A DNA stretch of 17,342 nucleotides from CAZBAF01 sp964490245 (GTDB lineage Bacteria > Patescibacteriota > Saccharimonadia > Saccharimonadales > JACDBH01): positions 1 to 17,342 of the forward strand of contig CAZBAF010000011.1 of the NCBI GenBank assembly GCA_964490245.1, in the 5' to 3' direction. Shown here piece by piece: positions 7,043 to 13,765 of the stretch (positions within the stretch are counted from its first letter, which is position 1; the number at the start of each line of letters is the position of its first letter). The notes under the pieces were generated by a model. That model was given only the letters and a program-made list of their open reading frames with translations, did not search any database and was not told the origin of the DNA. A program made the position numbers and the translations under genes.

Positions 7043-7064
7043 CATGTCAGTGGGTAATTGTGGG
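7020..7064 (+). promoter_or_regulatory. MraZ operator: four phased TGGG boxes
   Basis: TGGG occurs at 7020, 7030, 7051 and 7061, that is 10, 21 and 10 bp apart, on one face of the helix. Each is followed by TA. MraZ of Escherichia coli binds TGGGN direct repeats with 5-bp spacers, so the same 10-bp period is expected. Two boxes lie inside the promoter spacer and two just after the RNA start, which suits autorepression. Confidence 0.8.
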
Positions 7065-7139
7065 TAGCAAAAACAGCTGCCCAGCAAAACAACCCCAGTA
7101 CCTTTTCACTCTTAACCGTAATCTGATTGCAGACTACGC

Positions 7140-7197
7140 TTGAAGAGGAAAAGTTACGGGGTAAAAAACAAAAACCACTACCCGCCGACAACTTCAA
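7140..7197 (+). promoter_or_regulatory. Stem-loop in the mraZ leader
   Basis: TTGAAG (7140-7145) pairs with CTTCAA (7192-7197) and, inside, GGGTA (7159-7163) pairs with TACCC (7179-7183) around an A-rich loop. It could modulate mraZ translation. It is a pairing seen by eye only. Confidence 0.35.
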
Positions 7198-7242
7198 ACA
7201 AAAGGTAAGGCGGAAAAACATTAACACTAAGGACGAGAGCAG

Positions 7243-7596
7243 GTGGACTATTTCGAAAGGAAACTCGACGACAAACGACGGCTGACTATACCAGCCGAGC
7301 TTAGAGCCGAGTTTGCCAGCGGAGTAGTCATAACCAGAGGATTCAAGCAGTACCTGCACCTCTACCCGAAATCGGTCTGGGACGAAGAAGTCGAGCCGCG
7401 GCTGAAAGGAAACATCCTTGATGAGCAAACGGCCGACCTGAATGTCCAGTTCCGGATGGGCCGGGTTGAGTCCGGCATTGACCAAAAGCAGGGCAGAATC
7501 ACTCTGGAACAGCATCACCTCGACTACGCCGGCATTGACCGGGAGATAGTCGCCGTCCGTGCAGGTCGCTATTGGCGGCTTCAGGCAAAGACCTGA
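7243..7596 (+). CDS. mraZ: MraZ, transcriptional repressor of the dcw operon
   Basis: A 117-residue member of the MraZ/AbrB-SpoVT fold family. Two tandem half-domains are visible: residues 9-21 LDDKRRLTIPAEL and 79-90 with KQGRITL, each with the D-x-K/Q-x-R loop that contacts DNA, followed by YAGIDREIVAV. The first loop reads KRR where most family members have KGR. MraZ is normally 140-150 residues, so this is short and lacks the usual C-terminal tail. It forms ring-shaped oligomers that bind direct repeats upstream of its own gene; matching TGGG boxes are at 7020-7064. The start is GTG, supported by AAGGA at 7229-7233 nine bases upstream. It is the first gene of the cluster and is followed by a 495-base noncoding stretch. 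Confidence 0.92.
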   Translation: MDYFERKLDDKRRLTIPAELRAEFASGVVITRGFKQYLHLYPKSVWDEEVEPRLKGNILDEQTADLNVQFRMGRVESGIDQKQGRITLEQHHLDYAGIDREIVAVRAGRYWRLQAKT

Positions 7597-7650
7597 CAGC
7601 AACCGGTAGTTTGAAGTTCATTAACAAGTTGTCGTAACCGAAAAAGCATT

Positions 7651-7740
7651 CTTCTTGGCGAAAGCCAGGAAGGAAATATAGACTTCCGATTCGAGGTTAG
7701 CGAATCGGCAGCCAGCAAGTGGCGTCACGGGGCACCACTA
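7651..7740 (+). ncRNA. Structured RNA element between mraZ and rsmH
   Basis: CTTCTTGGC (7651-7659) pairs with GCCAGGAAG (7664-7672), with one G-U, around a GAAA tetraloop. CCGATTCG (7686-7693) pairs perfectly with CGAATCGG (7701-7708). Between them GGAAG (7668-7672) can instead pair with CTTCC (7683-7687), so two folds exclude each other. GTGG/CCAC and GCAAG/CTTGC pairs follow to about 7775. I match it to no known RNA family. It may be a cis-regulatory leader of rsmH or an independent RNA. In actinobacteria a conserved 'mraW' RNA motif sits at the same place, upstream of mraW (rsmH); I see no sequence reason to call them homologous. Confidence 0.5.
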
Positions 7741-7967
7741 TTAAAAACCCTTGCACCTTATGTAACAAAACACCTCCCAAAACTCCACCTCACACAATAA
7801 GTCTCTCAAAACTTATGTCGCGGATACATGAATAGAAGTTTTTGTTCGGATCTCATAATCCGTCTCTCGTAAACCTTCTACTCTATCAGTATGCGTGACC
7901 ACAAAAACAAAAATCTCACAAAAAAACAAAAAGCTGGCTGCTGGTTCGGTGACCTTGCAACAAAAAC

Positions 7968-8036
7968 ATCTGAGCCTGCAAAAACAGGCACAGATCAACC
8001 TAGGTAAACCCTATAGGTACCTGCAAAAACAGGTGC
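7968..8036 (+). promoter_or_regulatory. Two hairpins with identical CAAAAA loops before rsmH
   Basis: Hairpin A pairs GCCTG (7974-7978) with CAGGC (7985-7989), extended by ATCTG (7968) and CAGAT (7991-7995) across an A-A mismatch. Hairpin B pairs GTACCTG (8017-8023) with CAGGTGC (8030-8036), one T-G wobble. Both have the same six-base loop and the same CTG/CAG base pairs, while the outer pair changes G-C to A-T, a compensating change. The remainder of 7741-7967 is A-rich without another clear site. Confidence 0.55.
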
Positions 8037-8055
8037 TTTATTCGTAAAAAACGGG

Positions 8056-8061
8056 TAAAAT
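8056..8061 (+). promoter_or_regulatory. Possible -10 box of an internal rsmH promoter
   Basis: TAAAAT is a fair -10 match, with only a poor -35 (TGCTTT, 8034-8039) 16 bp upstream, partly inside hairpin B. If real, transcripts would start about 25 bases before rsmH. Confidence 0.25.
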
Positions 8062-8091
8062 AGTGTCTACTTGGGCTAGAAAAGCAAAAAC

Positions 8092-9015
8092 ATGCACCAA
8101 AACAAAAACCAAAAACACAATTTAAAAAAACACATTCCGGTATGCCTGGACGGTGTGCTTAAGCTTTTGGACCCTCAGCCGGGGCAGAGATATCTCGATG
8201 TAACGGCCGGGTACGGCGGGCACGCTGCGGCAGTACTGGAACGCACCTTAGCGCCCGACAGGGCTGTGCTGGTAGATCGCGACCAGATGGCCATTGACGA
8301 GCTTCACACGATATTCCAGGGTAGTGGCGTACAGATTATCCACAAAGATTTTCTGTCCGCAGCCCAGGAACTTCTCAAACAAGAACGTACGTTCGATATT
8401 GTGTTGGCGGATTTGGGCGTGTCGTCACCGCACCTTAATACAGCGGGTCGGGGGTTTAGTTTCCGCTATGACGCACCTTTAGACATGCGTATGGATCAAC
8501 GGCAGGAACTGACGGCGGAGCTGGTAATCAACCAGTATCCAAAGGAGGAACTTGAACGGATCCTGCGTGAGTACGGGGAAGAGCCAAAAGCTCGGCGCAT
8601 TGCGGAGTTGCTGGTCGAAAACCGGCCGGTTACTACAACTACTCAGCTTGCTGCACTAGTCGCCCGCGCATGGCCGGGGTACAGCAGGGTCCATCCTGCG
8701 ACAAGGACGTTTCAGGCGCTCCGAATCGCAGTTAATGACGAGTTGCGTCTGGTCCAAACAGCGCTGCCGTTACTGATGGATCTGTTGGCTCCGGCCGGAC
8801 GACTGGCTGTCATTACCTTCCACAGCCTGGAGGACCGCATCGTAAAACGTATCTTCGCAGAAGCAGCGGGTGATCGTTACGACAGCGAGTTCCGGCTGCT
8901 GACCAAAAAGCCTATAGAGCCGGGTGCAGATGAATTAGTTTTCAATCCGCGTGCACGCAGCGCCAAGCTGCGGGCCGTTGCAAAAATAAAAAACCAAAAG
9001 AAAGGAGATGCTTAA
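8092..9015 (+). CDS. rsmH: RsmH (MraW), 16S rRNA (cytosine-N4) methyltransferase
   Basis: A 307-residue S-adenosylmethionine-dependent methyltransferase that N4-methylates C1402 of 16S rRNA in the decoding centre. The family landmarks are present: HIPV at residues 14-17, the SAM loop LDVTAGYGGH (35-44), FDIVLADLGVSSPHL (101-115), GFSFRYDAPLDMRMD (121-135), VHPATRTFQALRIAVNDEL (200-218), and VITFHSLEDRIVKRIF. The length is normal (about 310). The ATG at 8092 comes directly after AAAAGCAAAAAC and has no SD, so translation may rely on an A-rich unstructured leader. It is preceded by the structured region 7651-8036. Downstream lies a second structured gap. The N-terminal residues are rich in Asn and Lys, reflecting the A-rich start. 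Confidence 0.95.
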   Translation: MHQNKNQKHNLKKHIPVCLDGVLKLLDPQPGQRYLDVTAGYGGHAAAVLERTLAPDRAVLVDRDQMAIDELHTIFQGSGVQIIHKDFLSAAQELLKQERTFDIVLADLGVSSPHLNTAGRGFSFRYDAPLDMRMDQRQELTAELVINQYPKEELERILREYGEEPKARRIAELLVENRPVTTTTQLAALVARAWPGYSRVHPATRTFQALRIAVNDELRLVQTALPLLMDLLAPAGRLAVITFHSLEDRIVKRIFAEAAGDRYDSEFRLLTKKPIEPGADELVFNPRARSAKLRAVAKIKNQKKGDA

Positions 9016-9022
9016 CGCTATG

Positions 9023-9141
9023 CCTATACAGGTAAAGAGCAGCTCCAGAACGTATAGGATCAAAGTACGAGTACTTTGATGTAATGCGTTCGCAGTTACT
9101 CCAGCCAAAGGCGGCCGGGCCTAAACCGGCCGCCGCTGGAG
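9023..9141 (+). ncRNA. Four end-to-end hairpins in the rsmH-ftsL gap
   Basis: H1: CCTATAC (9023-9029) with GTATAGG (9052-9058). H2: ATCAAAGTAC (9059-9068), a GA spacer, and its exact complement (9071-9080). H3: GTAATGC (9081-9087) with GCA and TTAC (9092-9099). H4: CTCCAGC (9099-9105) with GCTGGAG (9135-9141), a CAAA bulge, then GGCGGCCGG (9110-9118) with CCGGCCGCC (9126-9134). The hairpins touch without linkers. CTCCAG at 9043-9048 competes with 9099-9105 for the same arm, which would allow a switch. The rest of the gap to 9228 is A-rich and contains no gene. I match it to no known riboswitch. Confidence 0.6.
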
Positions 9142-9228
9142 AGGTAAGCTGTCTCAGGTATTGCCGCAAGTAGAGGGCAGGCGAAGACACGACAAGCATC
9201 CAGACAAAAAGGAAAAACAAAAAAGCCT

Positions 9229-9576
9229 ATGACATATTCCAGTTCGCTGGCCATGAGCCGCCAGCGCTATGCACGGCGTGGACAGAACGCCGTGGCATTC
9301 AAGCGCGAACAGCAGGGCTTTGGTCCGGTCAGTAACACCATCATCTTAATTATTCTCGGCTGTATCCTGGGCCTGCTATACTTGACGCAGGTTACTAAAA
9401 CAAATGCCTACGGATACCGTATCAATGAGCTGAGAAGCGAGGCGGCCAGCTTGCAGACTGAGCACGACGAGCTAGAAGTGGCATCTGCACGTCTGCAATC
9501 ACTCGAACGGGTGAAAGACAGCGAGGTTGCCAACAACATGGTATCAGTTGCACCCAGTGACACTGTACGCTATTAA
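9229..9576 (+). CDS. ftsL: FtsL/DivIC-like division protein
   Basis: A 115-residue bitopic membrane protein. A basic cytoplasmic N-terminus (RQRYARR, AFKREQ) is followed by one transmembrane helix (about residues 36-54, NTIILIILGCILGLLYL) and a coiled coil (about 60-95, INELRSEAASLQTEHDEL). This is the FtsL architecture. In the divisome FtsL and FtsQ/FtsB-like partners activate the FtsW-FtsI synthase. The sequence is poorly conserved in the family; the call rests on architecture and position between rsmH and ftsI. ATG 9229 has only a weak, distant AAGGA (9209-9213) and an A-rich leader; another ATG at 9253 could be used. It starts after the hairpin block and ends 23 bases before ftsI. Confidence 0.8.
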   Translation: MTYSSSLAMSRQRYARRGQNAVAFKREQQGFGPVSNTIILIILGCILGLLYLTQVTKTNAYGYRINELRSEAASLQTEHDELEVASARLQSLERVKDSEVANNMVSVAPSDTVRY

Positions 9577-9599
9577 TAACGAAGGGTAATCAAAAGACC

Positions 9600-11393
9600 T
9601 TGCCGGTAGTACACACCAACCGACATGGGGTGGCCGCATCAGCGGCATCACGCCATGACAGCACTAACCGCGCCCGTATACTCTATGGGATTCTTTTGCT
9701 TATTGCCGCAATTTTTATCGTCAGGCTGTTCTATCTGCAGGTGATCAGACATGATTACTATGCGAAAGCCGCACTGGATCTGCAGTTAAAGGAATATCAG
9801 ATACCAGCCGAGCGGGGAGTTATTTTAGCGCATAACGGCAGCGATAAAACACCGCTAGTGCTGAACGAGACGCTGTATACGCTTTTTGCCGATCCGGTTT
9901 ATGTGACCGAACACGAAAAGCGGGCCGTGCAGCTGGTTGAGGTTATTGGCGGCGATGCCGCTGAGCTGACGCACAAGCTCAAAACGCCCGATACACGCTA
10001 TGTGGTGCTGGCGCGCAAGCTGAGCCGCGAACAGCATGAGAAGATCGCTCAACTGAAAATACCCGGTATTGGCACGCGCGAACAGACATACCGCACCTAT
10101 CCCCAGGGCGAGCTGGCGGCGCAGGTGCTTGGTTTTGTGAACGATGAAGGCAAGGGCCAGTACGGTGTCGAGCAGGCGCTGGATGAAAAGCTAAAGGGTA
10201 AAAACGGTGAACTGCGGGCCATTACCGATGCGGACGGCGTGCCGCTGGTATCCAACCCTGAGAACATCATCACTGAGCCGGTGCGGGGCGAGCAGCTGAC
10301 ACTGACGCTTGATATCGGTATGCAAAGACGGGTGGAAGAGATTCTGAAGGCCGGCCTGGAGCATGCCAAAAGCGAGTCGGGCAGTGCGATTATCATGGAT
10401 CCCAACACCGGCGCGGTTAAAGCGATGGCCAATTATCCCAGTTATGACCCGACTGATCTGGCGCGAACCGAAGATATCGCCCACTTTGCAAATGCCGCCA
10501 CCTCGTCGCCGCTTGAGGTGGGCTCAATCATGAAGTCACTGCTGGCTGCCAGTGCGATTGATCAGGGTGTGGTTACGGCCGATACGGCTTTTTACAATGA
10601 AGGTTTTGTCATGGTTGGTGATCGCAAGATTACCGACGTGTTTGATACGCGCGGCACACAGACCGTTAAATCCACGCTGGTGGAGTCGCTTAATACCGGC
10701 GCGGTCTGGATTCTGAAACAGATTGGGCGGGGTGATATCAATGAGCGCGCCAGGCTGACATGGTACGACTATATGACAAAGCACTTTTTCCTCGGGGCTG
10801 TATCAGGCATTGAGCAGGCGGGCGAGGCAGCGGGTTTTGTGCCGGGGCCGGAAGAGAACGGGCAGGGGATAAATGTGACCTATGCAAACACTGCTTTCGG
10901 GCAGGGTATGACTGCCACGCCACTGCAGATGGCGGCGGCGTTTTCGAGCATTGTTAATGGCGGCACTTACTATCAGCCGCGGCTGGTTGACGCGATCAAA
11001 AGCGCCGATGGGCGCGAGACAGTACAGGAGCCGGTTATCAGGCACGACCGCGTGATCAAGCCTGAAGTGTCAGATCAGATGATACGCCTGCTGGAGAGCG
11101 TTGTGGCTTCGCAGCACATCAGCAGCAGTGTGCAGCGCGAGGGCTATAGTGTGGGCGGCAAAACGGGCTCTGCGCAGTTTGTGAACCCCGAGACCGGCGC
11201 TTACTATGAGTCGCGTTTTCACGGTACCTATATCGGTTTTGTGGGCGGCGACCGGCCGGAGTACGTCATTATGGTGCGGGTGGATGACCCGCAGATCAAG
11301 GGGTTTGCCGGTTCCAGTGCTGCGGCGCCGCTGTTCCGCGACCTGACCGTTATGTTGATGGATAATTTTGGCATTACTCCAAAACAGCAGTAA
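9600..11393 (+). CDS. ftsI: FtsI-like class B penicillin-binding protein (septal transpeptidase)
   Basis: A 597-residue class B PBP that cross-links septal peptidoglycan. One membrane anchor lies at about residues 28-47, followed by the dimerisation/pedestal domain (ERGVILAHNG near 71-80, GGDAAELTHKL, TYPQGELAAQVLGFV) and the transpeptidase domain. Active-site motifs are SIMK (Ser309-Lys312), SLN (363-365) and KTGS (521-524), all in order. The SxxK motif has IM where the E. coli FtsI/PBP2 family more often has TF, but Ser and Lys are present. YANTAFGQGMTATPLQMA is a strong class B signature. The start is TTG at 9600; the only SD-like AAGGG is 13 bases away, so the exact start is not certain. 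It follows ftsL by 23 bases and is paired with the FtsW polymerase downstream. Confidence 0.94.
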   Translation: MPVVHTNRHGVAASAASRHDSTNRARILYGILLLIAAIFIVRLFYLQVIRHDYYAKAALDLQLKEYQIPAERGVILAHNGSDKTPLVLNETLYTLFADPVYVTEHEKRAVQLVEVIGGDAAELTHKLKTPDTRYVVLARKLSREQHEKIAQLKIPGIGTREQTYRTYPQGELAAQVLGFVNDEGKGQYGVEQALDEKLKGKNGELRAITDADGVPLVSNPENIITEPVRGEQLTLTLDIGMQRRVEEILKAGLEHAKSESGSAIIMDPNTGAVKAMANYPSYDPTDLARTEDIAHFANAATSSPLEVGSIMKSLLAASAIDQGVVTADTAFYNEGFVMVGDRKITDVFDTRGTQTVKSTLVESLNTGAVWILKQIGRGDINERARLTWYDYMTKHFFLGAVSGIEQAGEAAGFVPGPEENGQGINVTYANTAFGQGMTATPLQMAAAFSSIVNGGTYYQPRLVDAIKSADGRETVQEPVIRHDRVIKPEVSDQMIRLLESVVASQHISSSVQREGYSVGGKTGSAQFVNPETGAYYESRFHGTYIGFVGGDRPEYVIMVRVDDPQIKGFAGSSAAAPLFRDLTVMLMDNFGITPKQQ

Positions 11394-11430
11394 TGAGGTA
11401 CAATATAAATACCGTTAAGGCAAAATAAAC

Positions 11431-11454
11431 ATGAAAGCATCAATCAGACTATGA
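11431..11454 (+). CDS. Seven-codon upstream ORF coupled to ftsW
   Basis: ATG 11431 opens a seven-residue frame, MKASIRL, whose TGA overlaps the ftsW start as ATGA at 11451-11454. AAGG (11417-11420) lies ten bases before the mini-ORF start, whereas ftsW has no SD of its own, so ribosomes could reach ftsW by termination-reinitiation. A TACAAT box at 11399-11404 is a possible but unsupported internal -10. The ORF may be a chance frame. Confidence 0.35.
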   Translation: MKASIRL

Positions 11455-12665
11455 GCGCGCAAGCTGTCCGCCGCCGGCATCGACCGGATTACTGGCTGCC
11501 TGTTATTGCAACCGGCCTGCTGAGTATTGGGCTGACGGTTGTGTACGCCATCAGTCCGGGCATGAGCGTGTTGAGCGGCGTATCTGAAACCTACTACATC
11601 ACCAAGCAGTTGATAGCGATTGTCCTGGGTGTGGCAGCATTTGTGATTCTTTCGCGTTTGCCGTATCTGTGGCTGCGGCGCTTTGTGCGGCCGTTGCTGG
11701 CGGCTGCGGTGCTGGCGTCGATCGCCGTGTTGTTTTTTGGTGACAGTATTAACGGCGCATACCGGTGGATACAGATAGGCGGGCTGTCGTTTCAGGCTGC
11801 CGAGCTTATTAAGTTTGCGGTGCTGGTCTGGGTGGCCGATACTCTGGCGCGGCGGCGGGCCGAGAACAAACTGGATGATTTTAAGGCTACTCTAGTGCCG
11901 CTGATAATTGCGGCGGGCATCATAGGGGTGGTGGTTGGTGCGACTCAGAGCGACTTTGGCTCGACAACGGTTATGCTGGGCATGATTGGGGCTATGGCGT
12001 TTGTGGCGGGGGTGCCGATGAAACGGCTGATGGTTATTGTGGTGGCGGTGATAGTTGGTGCGAGTCTGCTGATACTGCCGTTCGAATATCGCCGCGAACG
12101 GGTGGGTACCTTCCTCAATCCTGCGGCTGACTGCCAGAATACCGGTTATCAGTCCTGTCAGGCGCTGATTGCGGTTGGGTCGGGCGGTATGTTTGGCCTG
12201 GGGCTGGCGCGCAGCATTCAGGCCTACGGATACCTGCCCGAGGCATCAAACGATTCAATTTTTGCCATTTTGGCCGAAAAGTTCGGCTTTTTAGGGGTGA
12301 CACTTATTATTGCTGCCTTTACCGTACTGTTCGGGCGGCTGACCAGAATCATTGAACGAGCGCCGGATGACTTTAGCCGGCTGCTGGTGACCGGCGTGTT
12401 GGCCTGGTTTGCGGTGCAGGCTATTATAAATATAGGGGCGATGATCGGGCTGCTGCCGCTCAAAGGCATCACCTTGCCGTTTATAAGTTACGGCGGTACC
12501 AGCCTGCTGTTTGTGACCGCGGCACTGGGCCTGGCTTTTCAAGTTTCGCGTTATGCGTCATTATCTAATAAAGTAACCGAACCGGGAGTATCGTCCTATG
12601 ACCATTCTGCTTATCGGCGGGGGAACCGGCGGCCATATTATGCCGCTGCTGGCCGTCGCGCGTGA
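11451..12665 (+). CDS. ftsW: FtsW, SEDS peptidoglycan glycosyltransferase
   Basis: A 404-residue polytopic SEDS protein that polymerises lipid II at the septum together with FtsI. About ten hydrophobic helices are visible. Family signatures are GAYRWIQIGGLSFQAAELIK (102-121), TQSDFGSTTV (165-174), ASNDSIFAILAEKFGFLG (265-282) with the catalytic-type Asp268, and LLPLKGITLPFISYGGTSLL (334-353). The ATG 11451 overlaps the stop of the mini-ORF 11431-11454. The C-terminal tail (about 380-404, many Arg) is written in the 68-base overlap with murG. The tail is basic and cytoplasmic. FtsW versus RodA is decided by the neighbouring ftsI and murG genes. Confidence 0.95.
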   Translation: MSAQAVRRRHRPDYWLPVIATGLLSIGLTVVYAISPGMSVLSGVSETYYITKQLIAIVLGVAAFVILSRLPYLWLRRFVRPLLAAAVLASIAVLFFGDSINGAYRWIQIGGLSFQAAELIKFAVLVWVADTLARRRAENKLDDFKATLVPLIIAAGIIGVVVGATQSDFGSTTVMLGMIGAMAFVAGVPMKRLMVIVVAVIVGASLLILPFEYRRERVGTFLNPAADCQNTGYQSCQALIAVGSGGMFGLGLARSIQAYGYLPEASNDSIFAILAEKFGFLGVTLIIAAFTVLFGRLTRIIERAPDDFSRLLVTGVLAWFAVQAIINIGAMIGLLPLKGITLPFISYGGTSLLFVTAALGLAFQVSRYASLSNKVTEPGVSSYDHSAYRRGNRRPYYAAAGRRA

Positions 12666-13758
12666 ACTGAAGCGCCAAAATCCTGATGTAACCGTGGTTG
12701 GGGTGTGTGAAAAGGGCTGCAAGTTTGTTGATCTTTTTTTGAAGGATGAAAACATCGACCGTACATTTATGGTCAGGGCGGGGAAGTATCGCCGCTATGG
12801 CGGGCGTCCGTGGTGGCAGCGAATTACCGATGTGCGGACACTCCTTTTAAACATTCGGGATGTTTTTCGCACAATGGCGGGCTACCGCGAGGCGGTCAAG
12901 CTTTTAAAAGATCTGCAGGCTGACGGTATGCTGGTAAAGGGCGGTTTTGTGGCGGTGCCAATGGGGTTGGCCGCTGCCCGGTTAAATATACCGTACATTA
13001 CGCATGATTCGGATTCGGTGCCGGGTCTGGCCAACCGGATTATCAGCCGCTGGGCGGATGTGCACGCTACCGGTCTGCCGGCCGAGCTTTATGCCTATCC
13101 GCATGAGAAGACGGTGTATACGGGCATACCGCTTAGCCCGGAGTTTAAGAAGGTTTCACCGCCGTTGCGGGTAGCCTACCGTGAAAAACTTGGTTTGAGC
13201 GGCTGTACGCTGGTGATCAGTGTGACAGGTGGCAGTCAGGGGGCGGAACAGCTCAACAAGGATATGATAGCCATTGTACCCCGGTTGATGAAAGAATTTA
13301 AGCAGCTGGGTATTGCGCATATCACCGGCCGGGCACACGAGCAGCAGGCACGCAGCGCGTATGATCAGCAGCTGATGAAGGATGATCGCAAACGGGTCGT
13401 GGTGCGCGGTTTTGTGCATGATCTTTATGTGTATTCCGGGGCTGCCGATGTGGTGGTGTCGCGCGCCGGTGCCAGCGCAGTGGCCGAGTTGTCGGTACAG
13501 GGACTGCCGGTGGTGGTTGTGCCGGGTTTGCTGGCCGGCAATCATCAAGAGAAGAATGCTAATCATCTGGCAGCTCAGGGTGCTGTCGTTAAAGTGCCGT
13601 ATGGTGACAGCGAAGCCCTGTATCAGGCGCTGAGCGGCCTGTTGGCCAACAGGCCGCAGCGGACGGCATTGGCGCGCAAACTGCACAAGCTGTCCCGCTC
13701 CAACGCCGCAAAAGAGCTGGCAGAGTTAACGCTTAGCACTATTGGCCCGGGGAACTAA
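12598..13758 (+). CDS. murG: MurG, UDP-GlcNAc:lipid I N-acetylglucosaminyltransferase
   Basis: A 386-residue peripheral membrane glycosyltransferase (GT28/GT-B fold) that makes lipid II from lipid I and UDP-GlcNAc. Visible motifs: the N-terminal loop GGGTGGHIMPLLA (residues 7-19), VKGGFVAVPMGLAA, DSVPGLANR, SVTGGSQGAEQLN at the second domain, and SRAGASAVAEL with PGLLAGNHQEKNA near the UDP-GlcNAc site. It is slightly longer than the usual 355-365. Where most MurG read HEQN before the PGLANR segment this one reads HDSD, a family variation. GGGAG at 12584-12588 gives a good SD nine bases before ATG. It overlaps ftsW by 68 bases, so the two should be translationally coupled, and it runs to seven bases before ftsQ. 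Confidence 0.95.
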   Translation: MTILLIGGGTGGHIMPLLAVARELKRQNPDVTVVGVCEKGCKFVDLFLKDENIDRTFMVRAGKYRRYGGRPWWQRITDVRTLLLNIRDVFRTMAGYREAVKLLKDLQADGMLVKGGFVAVPMGLAAARLNIPYITHDSDSVPGLANRIISRWADVHATGLPAELYAYPHEKTVYTGIPLSPEFKKVSPPLRVAYREKLGLSGCTLVISVTGGSQGAEQLNKDMIAIVPRLMKEFKQLGIAHITGRAHEQQARSAYDQQLMKDDRKRVVVRGFVHDLYVYSGAADVVVSRAGASAVAELSVQGLPVVVVPGLLAGNHQEKNANHLAAQGAVVKVPYGDSEALYQALSGLLANRPQRTALARKLHKLSRSNAAKELAELTLSTIGPGN

Positions 13759-13765
13759 AGACTCA

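Noticed and set aside
7243..7596. Recoding of UGA to glycine
   Set aside because: UGA ends mraZ at its expected C-terminus, so the standard bacterial code fits.
7042..7602. 186-residue minus-strand frame over mraZ
   Set aside because: It covers the real mraZ and its operator, has no SD and no recognisable domain.
7684..7710. A tRNA gene
   Set aside because: The GATTCG/CGAATC stem is suggestive, but there is no acceptor, D or anticodon arm around it.
7651..7740. SRP RNA, tmRNA or RNase P RNA
   Set aside because: None of the diagnostic conserved core sequences of these RNAs is present.
9099..9141. Intrinsic terminator in the rsmH-ftsL gap
   Set aside because: The stem is strong but there is no T-run after it.
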